Position numbers and translations under genes: made by a program. From an uncultured Paracoccaceae bacterium (GTDB taxonomy: Bacteria > Pseudomonadota > Alphaproteobacteria > Rhodobacterales > Rhodobacteraceae): a stretch of DNA of 64,000 nucleotides. The stretch spans positions 328,125 through 392,124 of the forward strand of contig CANMIX010000001.1 in assembly GCA_947497985.1 (NCBI GenBank). Reading direction: 5' to 3'. The notes under the pieces were generated by a model. It was given only the letters and a program-made list of their open reading frames with translations. It was not told where the DNA came from and searched no databases. Shown piece by piece: positions 9,242 through 19,000 of this stretch (its first letter is position 1; every line of letters begins with the position of its first letter).

Positions 9242-10465
9242 ATGTCCGCGCCCAAGAAAGTTGTGCTGGCCTACTCTGGCGGCCTTGATACATCGATCAT
9301 CCTGAAATGGTTGCAAACCGAGTACGGCTGCGAGGTTGTCACCTTTACGGCTGACCTTGGTCAGGGCGAGGAGCTGGAACCAGCCCGCAAAAAGGCTGAA
9401 CTGCTGGGTATCAAGCCCGAAAATATCTTTATCGAAGACATCCGCGAAGAGTTCGTACGTGACTTTGTCTTCCCTATGTTCCGCGCCAATGCGGTTTACG
9501 AAGGTCTGTATCTGTTGGGCACATCCATTGCGCGCCCGCTGATCTCCAAACGTCTGGTTGAGATCGCGGCAGAAACTGGTGCTGATGCTGTATCCCACGG
9601 TGCAACCGGTAAGGGCAACGACCAGGTTCGTTTCGAACTGTCTGCCTATGCTCTGAACCCCGACATCAAGGTGATCGCACCTTGGCGTGAATGGGATCTG
9701 TCCTCGCGCACCAAGCTGTTGGAATTTGCTGAAGCAAACCAAATTCCAATCGCCAAAGACAAACGCGGCGAAGCGCCATTCTCAGTCGATGCGAACCTGT
9801 TGCACACCTCGTCCGAAGGTAAAGTTCTGGAAGATCCCGCCGATATGGCACCGGATTATGTGTTCCAGCGCACAGTGAAGCCGGAAGATGCGCCAGATGA
9901 GCCCGAGTTCATCGAAGTGACCTTTGAAAAGGGCGACGCAGTTGCGATCAATGGCGAAGCCATGTCACCGGCGACTATTCTGACCGCGCTGAACGAATAT
10001 GGTCGTAAGCACGGCATCGGTCGTCTGGATTTCGTTGAAAACCGCTTTGTCGGCATGAAATCCCGCGGTATCTATGAGACACCCGGTGGCGAAATCCTGC
10101 TGGAAGCGCATAAAGGCATCGAGCAGATCACCCTGGATTCCGGTGCAGGCCATCTGAAAGATTCAATCATGCCCCGCTATGCTGAGCTGATCTACAACGG
10201 TTTCTGGTACAGCCCCGAGCGTGAAATGCTGCAGGCCCTGATCGACAAGAGCCAAGAGCACGTCACTGGTACCGTTCGCCTGAAGCTTTACAAAGGCTCT
10301 GCGAAAACCGTTGGTCGCTGGTCTGATCACAGCTTGTATTCCGAGGCACATGTGACCTTTGAAGAAGACGCAGGTGCATATGACCAGACAGACGCGGATG
10401 GCTTCATTCAGTTAAACGCATTGCGCCTGAAACTTTTGGCAGCACGCAACAAACGCCTGAAGTAA
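9242..10465 (+). CDS. argG: Argininosuccinate synthase
   Basis: Cytoplasmic enzyme joining citrulline and aspartate with ATP in arginine synthesis. The 407-residue product begins with the P-loop-like AYSGGLDTS (residues 10-18) and has the conserved [13 protein letters not shown] citrulline/aspartate motif near residue 120. Length and motifs are typical. AAAAGGAAAACCC precedes the ATG. It stands alone, with a Rho-independent terminator just downstream. Codon use looks strongly biased compared with neighbours, as expected of a highly expressed gene. Confidence 0.97.
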   Translation: MSAPKKVVLAYSGGLDTSIILKWLQTEYGCEVVTFTADLGQGEELEPARKKAELLGIKPENIFIEDIREEFVRDFVFPMFRANAVYEGLYLLGTSIARPLISKRLVEIAAETGADAVSHGATGKGNDQVRFELSAYALNPDIKVIAPWREWDLSSRTKLLEFAEANQIPIAKDKRGEAPFSVDANLLHTSSEGKVLEDPADMAPDYVFQRTVKPEDAPDEPEFIEVTFEKGDAVAINGEAMSPATILTALNEYGRKHGIGRLDFVENRFVGMKSRGIYETPGGEILLEAHKGIEQITLDSGAGHLKDSIMPRYAELIYNGFWYSPEREMLQALIDKSQEHVTGTVRLKLYKGSAKTVGRWSDHSLYSEAHVTFEEDAGAYDQTDADGFIQLNALRLKLLAARNKRLK

Positions 10466-10489
10466 TCGCGTCTAAGTTAAATCAGTCAA

Positions 10490-10515
10490 AGCCCGGCAGC
10501 ACGTCGGGCTTTTTC
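10490..10515 (+). terminator. Rho-independent terminator after argG
   Basis: Stem AGCCCG/CGGGCT with a 9-nt loop (10490-10510), followed by TTTTC, 24 nt after the argG stop. Confidence 0.75.
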
Positions 10516-10630
10516 TTTCAGGACTGCACGAAACACCGGCAAAATTTCACCTGTGCGTGACATCGCGCCGCTGTGAGTTGCCGTCGCCCCCTGCTGCTGC
10601 ACATTTAGGCAAAGTAAACAGGAGGCCCTG

Positions 10631-11296
10631 ATGACCGCATTTGAAAACTTCAAACTCGCTACTTTGGCAATTGCCGTTGCAATCGGCTCTGTGATGGGGA
10701 CAAGCAAGCTGCACGCGGCGCAACCCGAAACGCTCACGGTTGCCGGCGGGTGTTTCTGGTGTGTGGAAAGCGATTTCGAAAGCGTGCCCGGTGTTCTGGG
10801 GGCTGTCTCTGGATTCACTGGCGGCAAGGCATCAAACCCGAACTACAAACAAGTCACCGCCGGCGGCACTGGTCATTATGAGGCAGTGCAAATCACCTTT
10901 GATCCCGACCGGGTCAATCGCGCCACGCTATTGGACATGTTTTTCCGTTCTGTCGATCCAACGGACGCCGGCGGTCAGTTCTGTGATCGCGGCGACAGCT
11001 ATCGCACAGCTGTATTTGTCGGATCGGGCGCCGAAAAGTCGGTCGCGACTACAGCAAAATCCAAGGCGCAGTCGGAGCTGGGGCAAACCATTGTAACCCC
11101 GATCCTGGATGAGAGCACGTTTTACCCAGCAGATGCCTATCACCAAGATTACTACAAAGGCAGTAAACTGGTGATCACCCGTTTTGGCCCCAAGCGTCAG
11201 TCAGAAGCCTACAAACGCTATCGTGCCGCCTGCGGACGCGACGCTCGTGTGAAACAATTGTGGGGCGATGCGGCACCCTTTGCCGATCTTCACTAA
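10631..11296 (+). CDS. msrA: Peptide methionine sulfoxide reductase MsrA, probably exported
   Basis: Reduces methionine-S-sulfoxide in proteins. The catalytic motif GCFWC lies near residues 40-44 and the downstream HYEAVQITFDP block is typical. Residues 1-30 form a signal-peptide-like segment (hydrophobic LATLAIAVAIGSVMG, then AHA-type cleavage near LHAAQ), so this copy probably works in the periplasm. GGAGG precedes the ATG. It is convergent with the PfkB kinase across a shared terminator. Confidence 0.9.
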   Translation: MTAFENFKLATLAIAVAIGSVMGTSKLHAAQPETLTVAGGCFWCVESDFESVPGVLGAVSGFTGGKASNPNYKQVTAGGTGHYEAVQITFDPDRVNRATLLDMFFRSVDPTDAGGQFCDRGDSYRTAVFVGSGAEKSVATTAKSKAQSELGQTIVTPILDESTFYPADAYHQDYYKGSKLVITRFGPKRQSEAYKRYRAACGRDARVKQLWGDAAPFADLH

Positions 11297-11300
11297 ACCC

Positions 11301-11325
11301 AAAGGGGCCGACAGGCCCCTTTTTC
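11301..11325. terminator. Bidirectional terminator, msrA / PfkB kinase
   Basis: Perfect hairpin AAAGGGGCC-GACA-GGCCCCTTT with A-runs on one side and T-runs on the other, between two convergent genes (gap 27 bp). Confidence 0.85.
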
Positions 11326-12217
11326 ACGCCAGGTCTGCTGATGTGACCTCTGCCATGGTTGGAATCACATCCGCCGTTCCACGTCGTGTAACCATGACGG
11401 CGGCGGCGCGGCTCGCAGTCTCCATCGCAGTGCGCATTGTCTGTCCTGCCTCCAAAGCCGCCAGAACATAACCTGTAAATGTGTCGCCGGCACCGGTGGT
11501 ATCCACAACCTCCACATCAAACGCCCGGGACGTGGTGATTTCACCCGATGTTCCATCAATATGGCGCGCGCCATCGCCGCCGAGGGTGACAATCACATCC
11601 TTAATCCCCAGCTCTTCGGGACGTTGCCCCGTTTCGTCAAAAAGCTGATCCGCTTCGATCTGGTTCAGGATAAGAAAATCAAGATATGGCAACACGGAGG
11701 CCACAGATGCGGCATCAAATGGAGCAGCCGCATAACAGACGCGCAGTCCCTTTTGGGCCGCGATCTGGCAGGCCTCAACCTGCATATTCGTCTCATTCTG
11801 GGTGACAAAAACATCGCCGGCCTGCGCGCCAGAAAGCGCATTTTCGACCTGTTCAAAAGTCAGTGCACGGTTCGCTCCGGGAAACAGAACAATCTGGTTT
11901 TCCCCGGCCTCATCGCTGTCTTTATTGTCCACGACATAAATCACTGCATGGCCCGTTGGCTGCTCTACAGGAACGACCTCGGTCACATCGACGCCAAAAT
12001 CGGACAGTTTCTGAACGATTTCTGCCCCATCATGACCCGCGGCCCCGATGTGATGGACTGTCGCGCCGGCCCTAGCCGCCGCAACAGACATGTTTGCACC
12101 TTTACCACCCAGAAAACGCTCAAACTCACCGGCGGCCAATGTCTCCCCCGGCGTCGGAAAACGCGACAAGCTGTAGACAAGATCGAGGTTGATCGAACCG
12201 AGATTCCAGATGGCCAT
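11324..12217 (-). CDS. PfkB-family sugar kinase, ribokinase-like
   Basis: The 297-residue product carries the ribokinase N-terminal motif GSINLD...FLGGKGANMSVAAARAG and the C-terminal anion-hole/catalytic motif DTTGAGDTFTGYV with the base Asp in GAGD. Ribokinase is the closest simple name, but PfkB kinases vary in substrate and no ribose operon is nearby. It lies 6 bp after maeB on the same strand, and the two may be co-transcribed. Confidence 0.85.
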   Translation of the reverse strand: MAIWNLGSINLDLVYSLSRFPTPGETLAAGEFERFLGGKGANMSVAAARAGATVHHIGAAGHDGAEIVQKLSDFGVDVTEVVPVEQPTGHAVIYVVDNKDSDEAGENQIVLFPGANRALTFEQVENALSGAQAGDVFVTQNETNMQVEACQIAAQKGLRVCYAAAPFDAASVASVLPYLDFLILNQIEADQLFDETGQRPEELGIKDVIVTLGGDGARHIDGTSGEITTSRAFDVEVVDTTGAGDTFTGYVLAALEAGQTMRTAMETASRAAAVMVTRRGTADVIPTMAEVTSADLA

Positions 12218-12223
12218 TGGCGA

Positions 12224-14479
12224 CTACCCCACGTTGCTGGCGGCCAGGATCGCCATGTTCAAAACATCATTGGCGGTCGATGTGGTCGAACAGATCTGAA
12301 TGGGCTTGTTCACGCCAGACAGGATGGGACCGATCACGGTCGCCCCGCCCATTTCCTGCATCAACTTGACCGAGATCGACGCCGAGTGACGGGCTGGCAC
12401 GATCAGGATGTTTGCGGGGCCGGTCAAACGTTGGAAGGGATAGGCCTCCTGTGCGCGACTGTTGAGCGCGACATCAACCGTCATCTCGCCTTCGTATTCG
12501 AAGTCCACACCACGTTTGTCCAAAACAGCTGGCGCCAAATGCATTTTTTCGGCGCGTTCAGACACCGGATAGCCAAAGGTTGAGAAGCTGACAAAGGCAA
12601 CGCGTGGTTCAAGGCCCATGTGGCGCGCAACACCGGCAGCCCGTTCAGCAATATTGGCCAGATCTTCTTCGTTTGGCCATTCATGCACCAACGTATCCCC
12701 GATCAAGACGATGCGCCCCTTGTGTAGCAAGGCCGTCACGCCGGCAGAACCCCGGTTTTCATCTGAATCAAACACATGGTTGATACGATCCAGAATATAG
12801 GCCGATTTACGGGTTGCGCCGGTCACCAGACCATCCCCGTGACCATGCGCCAGCATCAGAGCTGAAAACACGTGACGATCACGGCCGGCAAGACGATGAA
12901 TGTCCTTCTGGTCAAAGCCTTTGCGCTGCAAGCGGCTGTACAGGAACTCTTTATACGTCTCAAAATGCGGTGAGTTGGCGGCGTTGATAACCTCCAATTC
13001 GCGCACGGCATCGCCCATGCCCGCCGCTTCAAGTTTGTCTTTGACCTCTTCCGAACGGCCGACGACCAGCGCTTTACCAAAGCCAGAGCGTTGATAGTTC
13101 ACGGCGGCGCGCAACACCCGTGGATCGTCCCCCTCAGCAAAGATCATCCGCGATTGTGCGGAACGCGCCCGCGCGTTCAGGCTGCGCAGGATGGATGCGG
13201 TGGGATCCATGCGGCTTTTGAGGCTCAGCTCATAGGCATCCATATCGACAATTGGACGGCGCGACACACCGGTTTCAATACCCGCGCGTGCAACGGCCGG
13301 CGGGATGCGATGGATCAGGCGCGGATCAAACGGGGTTGGGATGATGTAATCACGTCCAAAGGTCAGTGACTTTCCGTAAGCCAGCGCAACCTCGTCCGGC
13401 ACATCTTCGCGCGCCAAAGCAGCAAGGGCGTGGGCGCAGGCGATCTTCATCTCATCATTGATGGCACGGGCATGAATATCGAGCGCCCCGCGGAACAGGT
13501 ACGGGAAGCCCAACACGTTGTTCACCTGGTTCGGATAATCTGAACGCCCAGTCGCCACGATTGCGTCAACGCGCACTTCATGGGCCTCTTCCGGGGTGAT
13601 TTCCGGATCTGGGTTGGCCATGGCAAAAATGACCGGATTATCGGCCATGGATTTGACCATATCTTGGGTCACGGCCCCTTTGACGGACACGCCAAGGAAA
13701 ACATCCGCGCCGTTCATCGCCTCTTCCAGCGTGCGCAGATCGGTGGTCACCGCATGGGCCGATTTCCATTGGTTCATACCTTCGGTACGACCTTGGTAGA
13801 TCACGCCTTTGGTGTCGCAAACGACGCAGTTTTCGTGACGCGCGCCCATAGCTTTCAGCAGTTCGATACAGGCAATGCCCGCCGCACCAGCGCCGTTCAG
13901 GACGATTTTGACGTCCTCGATTTTCTTACCGGACAGATGCAACGCATTCAGCAGGCCAGCCGCACAGATAACGGCGGTGCCGTGCTGGTCGTCGTGGAAA
14001 ACCGGGATGTCCATCTCATCTTTGAGCTTTTGCTCAATGATGAAACACTCGGGCGCTTTGATGTCTTCGAGGTTGATGCCGCCAAACGTTGGCCCCATCA
14101 ATTTGACCGCGTTGATGAACTCATCCGGGTTTTCGGTGTCCAATTCAATGTCGATTGAATTCACATCAGCGAAGCGTTTGAAGAGAACGGATTTCCCTTC
14201 CATCACCGGTTTCGATCCCAAGGCGCCAAGGTTACCGAGCCCCAAAACAGCGGTCCCGTTAGAGATCACCGCAACCAGATTGCCCTTGTTGGTGTAATCA
14301 TACGCCAGTTCGGGATTTTCGGCGATGTCTTCACATGGAACCGCGACGCCTGGACTATAGGCCAATGACAAGTCGCGTTGCGTCGTCATCGGTACGGTGG
14401 CCTGCACTTCCCACTTGCCAGGTGTTGGCTCAAGGTGAAAGGCGAGCGCTTCTTCGCGCGTAATCTTGGCTTTGGGCAT
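12224..14479 (-). CDS. maeB: NADP-dependent malic enzyme with C-terminal phosphotransacetylase-like domain
   Basis: Converts malate to pyruvate and CO2 with NAD(P)H formation. The 751-residue protein has the malic enzyme catalytic half (about 1-430: SLAYSPGVAVPC, VFHDDQHGTAV, NGAGAAGIACIELL) joined to a phosphotransacetylase-like half (about 430-751: FAEGDDPRVLRAA..., TALLHKGRIVLIGDTLVHEW, GPILSGVNKPIQI). In known MaeB proteins this second half is regulatory and binds acetyl-CoA. The ATG at 14479 has GAGGA about 11 nt upstream and was preferred to an ATG at 14506. A palindromic operator-like site lies 65 bp upstream. Confidence 0.95.
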   Translation of the reverse strand: MPKAKITREEALAFHLEPTPGKWEVQATVPMTTQRDLSLAYSPGVAVPCEDIAENPELAYDYTNKGNLVAVISNGTAVLGLGNLGALGSKPVMEGKSVLFKRFADVNSIDIELDTENPDEFINAVKLMGPTFGGINLEDIKAPECFIIEQKLKDEMDIPVFHDDQHGTAVICAAGLLNALHLSGKKIEDVKIVLNGAGAAGIACIELLKAMGARHENCVVCDTKGVIYQGRTEGMNQWKSAHAVTTDLRTLEEAMNGADVFLGVSVKGAVTQDMVKSMADNPVIFAMANPDPEITPEEAHEVRVDAIVATGRSDYPNQVNNVLGFPYLFRGALDIHARAINDEMKIACAHALAALAREDVPDEVALAYGKSLTFGRDYIIPTPFDPRLIHRIPPAVARAGIETGVSRRPIVDMDAYELSLKSRMDPTASILRSLNARARSAQSRMIFAEGDDPRVLRAAVNYQRSGFGKALVVGRSEEVKDKLEAAGMGDAVRELEVINAANSPHFETYKEFLYSRLQRKGFDQKDIHRLAGRDRHVFSALMLAHGHGDGLVTGATRKSAYILDRINHVFDSDENRGSAGVTALLHKGRIVLIGDTLVHEWPNEEDLANIAERAAGVARHMGLEPRVAFVSFSTFGYPVSERAEKMHLAPAVLDKRGVDFEYEGEMTVDVALNSRAQEAYPFQRLTGPANILIVPARHSASISVKLMQEMGGATVIGPILSGVNKPIQICSTTSTANDVLNMAILAASNVG

Positions 14480-14543
14480 CGTGCGGCGTTCCTCTTCTTT
14501 TCCCAAATGGGTTTAGTGAAACAGAACCTCAGCCACAACGTAC

Positions 14544-14555
14544 GTTACCGGTAAC
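14544..14555. promoter_or_regulatory. LacI-family-type operator candidate upstream of maeB
   Basis: GTTACCGGTAAC is a perfect 12-bp palindrome with the central CG typical of LacI/GalR-family operators. It lies 65 bp upstream of the maeB start and 224 bp upstream of the flagellin start. In this order, LacI-family regulators of central carbon genes (CceR, PckR) are known, so such a regulator acting on maeB is plausible. The regulator itself is not in the window. Confidence 0.5.
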
Positions 14556-14778
14556 ATCCAGCATTTCTGCATTTGAACTATTGGACACAATCCCGCCGCA
14601 TTTCCAACACCCCGGTGCTGCAAATCAAAATTAGTTCTTAACGCGTTGATTAACCAGTTAATGCGTGGCCACCCCGTGGGCGCGTCCACTGGTCGAGCTA
14701 GAACGGCTCTCACTATCCGGAAATGGTCCAAAACAAGGACCGCGATACCAAAGCTTCCGAATTGGAGAGATATGAACC

Positions 14779-15624
14779 GTGATCAGTTTTCAAACAAATA
14801 CCGGCGCATTGACCGCGCTGCAGATGTTGGGTGGGGTAAGCCAAGATCTGGCGACAACCCAAACGCAAATATCCACCGGGCAAGAGGTCAACGGCCCACA
14901 GGATAACGCCGCGCTCTGGGCACTTTCTGAAATGCAGAAAGCCGACTTAAGCACTTATGATGCCCTGTCGGATACCCTAGCACTGGGTGAGGCGACGCTT
15001 AGTGTGGCCTCTGTAGGTGCCGAGTTTGTTTCAGATACTTTGATTGAAATGAAACAACTCGCAATTCTAGGAGCAACAGGCGGAGCAGATTTTTCCAAAA
15101 TAGAGGCTCAGCTATCGCAAAAGACGGATCAAATAAATTCAATTATCTCCAGCTCTCAATTTAATGGCGTTAACTTGTTGAAGTCCGACATAAATGGCGC
15201 TGGCGAAACGACATTATCAATCTCATCCGCACAGAGCCAAACCGGAAGCGGCCCGGCGTCCCTGAGCAGCATTGACGTCGAGAGTTTGGACCTGGAGGGC
15301 AGTTCAAGCTTTGATATCAATGGGCGCACCACGGTCACCGATGTTTCTAGCGCGCAGACAGCGATCGGCGAGATTGAAGGCTTTTTGCAATACGCAGTGG
15401 ACGGCGCTGCACGATTGGGCGCTGCAGCCTCCCGGATTGGAGGACAACAAGAGTTCCTGTCGAAACAAGCTGATGCCACCAAAGAAGGCCTGAGCGCATT
15501 GATCGACACAAACATCGAAGAAGCTGCCGTCAAATTGAAAGCCTTTCAAGTGCAACAACAGCTCAGTTACAATTCCCTCTCAATCGCCAATGCGGCGCCC
15601 CAATCACTGCTGGGACTTTACTAA
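14779..15624 (+). CDS. Flagellin, isolated gene
   Basis: The 281-residue product has the two conserved coiled-coil ends of flagellin: N-terminal QTNTGALTALQMLGGVSQDL with ISTGQEVNGPQDNAALWALS, and C-terminal DTNIEEAAVKLKAFQVQQQL ending SLLGLY. The middle (about 150-190) is a short variable region rich in Ser. Translation starts at GTG (14779) with GGAGAG 9 nt upstream; an overlapping out-of-frame ATG at 14772 is a decoy. No other flagellar gene lies within 14 kb on either side, and maeB and mutS flank it. It could be the main filament protein or an accessory flagellin. Confidence 0.88.
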   Translation: MISFQTNTGALTALQMLGGVSQDLATTQTQISTGQEVNGPQDNAALWALSEMQKADLSTYDALSDTLALGEATLSVASVGAEFVSDTLIEMKQLAILGATGGADFSKIEAQLSQKTDQINSIISSSQFNGVNLLKSDINGAGETTLSISSAQSQTGSGPASLSSIDVESLDLEGSSSFDINGRTTVTDVSSAQTAIGEIEGFLQYAVDGAARLGAAASRIGGQQEFLSKQADATKEGLSALIDTNIEEAAVKLKAFQVQQQLSYNSLSIANAAPQSLLGLY

Positions 15625-15709
15625 GCAAGCGGTAACGACACACATACGGGTTTCCCTTGGACACCACGCATTGTAGATCTCGGAGAACGAAACTCCGGGG
15701 GACACTCGT

Positions 15710-18346
15710 ATGACTGTGACGCCAATGATGGCTCAATATCTCGACATCAAGGCGCAATACCCTGACGCTCTGCTCTTCTATCGCATGGGCGACTTTTACG
15801 AGATGTTCTTTGAAGACGCTGTCAACGCTGCAGAGGCCTTGGACATTGCCCTGACCAAACGCGGGAAGCACGACGGTAAGGACATTCCTATGTGCGGCGT
15901 GCCAGTTCACGCTGCAGAAGGCTATCTGCTGTCCCTCATCCGCAAAGGGTTTCGTGTTGCTGTCGGAGAACAGCTCGAAAGCCCAGCCGAAGCCAAGAAA
16001 CGCGGCTACAAAGCCGTTGTGAAACGCGACGTTGTGCGGCTGGTGACACCCGGCACATTGACCGAAGATTCCTTGCTGGAAGCACGTCGCCACAATTTTC
16101 TAGTGTCCTATACCGAGTTACGTGATGCGGCGGCATTGGCGTGGGCCGATATCTCCACCGGTGCGTTTCACGTGATGCCCATAGCGCGCGTGCGCCTGTC
16201 GCCAGAGCTTGCACGCCTTGCCCCATCGGAACTGATTGTTGCAGATGGGCCGGTATATGATCACTGTTTACCTCTGACCGACGAATACAAAATCCCCCTC
16301 ACCCCATTGGGCAAAGCGAGTTTTGACAGCACAGCGGCAGAAAAACGCCTGTGCAACTTGTTCAATGTTGGGGCCCTGGACGGGTTTGGCACGTTCTCGC
16401 GGGCCGAAGTCTCAGCGATGGGTGCGTTGATCGACTATTTGGAGATCACACAGAAAGGCAAGCTGCCACTGATGCAGCCGCCGGTTCAAGAAGCCGAGGA
16501 CCGCGTGGTGCAAATCGATGCCTCAACGCGGCGAAACCTGGAACTCACGCGCTCGCTGTCCGGTGGACGCGCGGGATCGCTCTTATCGGTGGTGGACCGG
16601 ACAGTAACACCCGGAGGCGCGCGCCTTCTGGAACAACGTCTTTCCAGCCCCTCTCGTAATCTGGACATCATCAATGCCCGGCTCGCAGCGCTAGATTTCA
16701 CCATTGATCAGCCGAGCCTTTGTAAGGATCTCCGGGACGCTTTACGCAAAACACCTGATCTGGATAGGGCTCTATCACGCCTCGCATTGGACCGCGGTGG
16801 CCCACGCGACCTAGCCGCCATTCGCAACGGTTTGACCCAAGCCGAGGACATTGCCGGGTTTTGTGCATCCCTAGAGCTGCCACCACTTGTTGCACATGCA
16901 CGTGAAGCGTTGTTGGGTTTTGATGATTTGCTCGCATTGTTGGATGCGGCGCTGGTGGCAGAGCCTCCTCTGATGGCACGTGATGGTGGCTTCATTGCAC
17001 CAGGCTATGATCCGGATTTAGACGAGGCACGCACACTGCGCGATGAAGGTCGCAGTGTCATTGCCGCGCTGCAACAAAAGTATGCGGAACACACTGGTAT
17101 CAACGCGCTCAAGATCAAGCATAACAATGTGTTGGGGTACTTCATCGAAACCACCGCAACCCATGCAGATAAAATGCTGTCTGCACCTCTGTCAGAAACC
17201 TATATCCACCGTCAAACAACGGCCAACCAAGTTCGGTTCACAACAGTCGAGCTGTCGGAGATCGAAACACGCATTTTGAACGCCGGAAACCTAGCTTTAG
17301 AGAGTGAAAAACGTCTCTATTCAATGCTTTCCGGTGCAATTTTGGACAAGGCGGCGCTTTTGAATCAAGCAGCCCGTGGGCTTGCCGAATTCGACCTGGT
17401 CACTGCTTTGGCGGATCTGGCCCGTTCGGAAAATTGGTCACGTCCAACAGTCGACACAAGCCGTGCCTTCGATATTGTTGGAGGACGCCACCCGGTTGTA
17501 GAGCACGCACTGCGCCAACAAAGCGGAGATCCTTTTGTCGCAAATGACTGTGATCTATCGGCGGAAGACTCAGCTTCGGTCTGGCTGCTAACAGGTCCGA
17601 ACATGGCGGGTAAGTCGACGTTCTTGCGCCAGAACGCCTTGATCGCGCTTTTGGCGCAAATGGGAAGTTATGTGCCTGCCGAGCGCGCGCATATCGGTCT
17701 GGTAAGCCAATTGTTCAGCCGCGTTGGTGCCTCTGATGATCTGGCTCGCGGCCGCTCCACGTTTATGGTTGAGATGGTGGAAACCGCTGCGATCCTAAAC
17801 CAGGCCGACGCACGCGCATTGGTGATACTCGATGAAATCGGGCGTGGAACGGCGACTTATGACGGTCTGTCCATCGCCTGGGCGACTCTGGAGCATCTGC
17901 ATGAGGTCAACCGATCTCGCGCTCTGTTTGCAACGCACTACCATGAGCTAACCCAACTCGCGTCCAAGCTACGTGGCGTCGAAAATGCCACCGTCTCGGT
18001 CAAAGAGTGGGAAGGTGAGGTCATCTTTCTTCACGAAGTGCGAAAAGGTGCGGCTGATCGGTCTTACGGTGTCCAGGTGGCGCAACTCGCAGGGCTTCCC
18101 ACGTCAGTCGTTGAACGAGCAAGGGATGTCTTGGACATGTTGGAAAAGAGCAGCCGCGAGGGTGGTGGCACTTCGATCCAAATTGACGACCTTCCCCTAT
18201 TTGCCGCAGCGCCTGCGCCGCAACCTAGTCCGGTTAAAGCCCCCTCACCCACCGACGAGATGTTAAGCGATATCAATCCGGATGACCTTTCCCCACGGGA
18301 AGCGTTGGAAGTGCTCTACAAGCTTAAAGACGCGTCAAAGAGATAA
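15710..18346 (+). CDS. mutS: DNA mismatch repair protein MutS
   Basis: Recognises mismatches and starts repair. The 878-residue product is full length. The N-terminal mismatch-binding domain has the F-x-E motif in MGDFYEMFFED (near residue 27). The ATPase has Walker A GPNMAGKST near 630, the signature region RSTFMVEM and Walker B LVILDEIGRGTATYDG. The C-terminal helix-turn-helix for dimerisation and a tail with PSPREAL-like ending (SPREALEVLYKLKD) are present. A GGGGGA-type ribosome site precedes the ATG. Monocistronic, with a stem-loop after the stop. Confidence 0.97.
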   Translation: MTVTPMMAQYLDIKAQYPDALLFYRMGDFYEMFFEDAVNAAEALDIALTKRGKHDGKDIPMCGVPVHAAEGYLLSLIRKGFRVAVGEQLESPAEAKKRGYKAVVKRDVVRLVTPGTLTEDSLLEARRHNFLVSYTELRDAAALAWADISTGAFHVMPIARVRLSPELARLAPSELIVADGPVYDHCLPLTDEYKIPLTPLGKASFDSTAAEKRLCNLFNVGALDGFGTFSRAEVSAMGALIDYLEITQKGKLPLMQPPVQEAEDRVVQIDASTRRNLELTRSLSGGRAGSLLSVVDRTVTPGGARLLEQRLSSPSRNLDIINARLAALDFTIDQPSLCKDLRDALRKTPDLDRALSRLALDRGGPRDLAAIRNGLTQAEDIAGFCASLELPPLVAHAREALLGFDDLLALLDAALVAEPPLMARDGGFIAPGYDPDLDEARTLRDEGRSVIAALQQKYAEHTGINALKIKHNNVLGYFIETTATHADKMLSAPLSETYIHRQTTANQVRFTTVELSEIETRILNAGNLALESEKRLYSMLSGAILDKAALLNQAARGLAEFDLVTALADLARSENWSRPTVDTSRAFDIVGGRHPVVEHALRQQSGDPFVANDCDLSAEDSASVWLLTGPNMAGKSTFLRQNALIALLAQMGSYVPAERAHIGLVSQLFSRVGASDDLARGRSTFMVEMVETAAILNQADARALVILDEIGRGTATYDGLSIAWATLEHLHEVNRSRALFATHYHELTQLASKLRGVENATVSVKEWEGEVIFLHEVRKGAADRSYGVQVAQLAGLPTSVVERARDVLDMLEKSSREGGGTSIQIDDLPLFAAAPAPQPSPVKAPSPTDEMLSDINPDDLSPREALEVLYKLKDASKR

Positions 18347-18355
18347 ATTGAAAAA

Positions 18356-18375
18356 CGGCGGGATCACTCCCGCCG
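18356..18375. terminator. Stem-loop between convergent mutS and grpE
   Basis: Perfect 8-bp stem CGGCGGGA/TCCCGCCG with loop TCAC, followed on the plus strand by a T-rich stretch (CATTTCATCTTTTT). The T-run is offset by about 10 nt, so termination strength is uncertain; it could serve both strands. Confidence 0.6.
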
Positions 18376-18430
18376 CCATTTCATCTTTTTCAAAATACGT
18401 TCGCCGAAGGTATCGCACCAAAGGTGCGAA

Positions 18431-18991
18431 TTACGCCGGTGTTGACGACACGCCAACCTGCGCCGGGCGCAACAAACGGTCATGCAGCATGAAACCTTCA
18501 GCCGAAACCTGAATGATGTCTCCAGCCTTGGTTCCTGGAACCGGAGCTTCAAACATCGCTTCGTGAACCTGCGGATCAAACTTATCGCCAACCTCAGGCG
18601 ACACGATGCGAATGCCGTGCTTGCCGAATACATCCAGCAGCGCGCGCATAGTCAATTCGACACCTTCAATCAAAGCAGCTGAAACTTCTTTCTGCTCTTC
18701 AGTCGCCGATTCAACTGCGCGTTTCATGTTGTCAAATATCGGCAACAGATCGCGGGACAGTTTTGAACCGCCATATTGTTCGGCCTCTCGGCGCGCCTTG
18801 TCGCCGCGCTTACGTGCATTCTCTGCATCAGCCAGGGCACGCATAAAGCGGTCCTTGTATTCATCGCGCTCTGCGCGCAACGAATCCAGCTCTAGTGCTT
18901 CGTCATCGATCTCTTCGATTTCATTTGCCAGCTCTTCCGCTTCGGCTGCGTCAATGTCATCCAGAAAGTCGTCGTTCTTCGGCTCTGCCAT
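18431..18991 (-). CDS. grpE: Nucleotide exchange factor GrpE
   Basis: Cochaperone that releases ADP from DnaK. The 186-residue product has an acidic N-terminus (about 1-35, DDFLDDIDAAEAEELANEIE), the long helix with ERDEYKDRFMRALADAENARKR and the C-terminal beta domain with KHGIRIVSPEVGDKFDPQVH. It follows hrcA on the same strand with a 9-bp gap, the usual hrcA-grpE pair. dnaK/dnaJ are not in the window. Confidence 0.95.
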   Translation of the reverse strand: MAEPKNDDFLDDIDAAEAEELANEIEEIDDEALELDSLRAERDEYKDRFMRALADAENARKRGDKARREAEQYGGSKLSRDLLPIFDNMKRAVESATEEQKEVSAALIEGVELTMRALLDVFGKHGIRIVSPEVGDKFDPQVHEAMFEAPVPGTKAGDIIQVSAEGFMLHDRLLRPAQVGVSSTPA

Positions 18992-19000
18992 GTTTCACCT

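Noticed and set aside
11561..12583. Long antisense reading frame opposite the PfkB kinase and maeB
   Set aside because: It spans parts of two well-supported genes on the other strand and its product shows no family motif; a shadow of their codon pattern.
14650..14661. CtrA box upstream of flagellin
   Set aside because: The TTAA pairs have spacings of 8 and 4, not the canonical 7. Mentioned in a finding, not called as a site.
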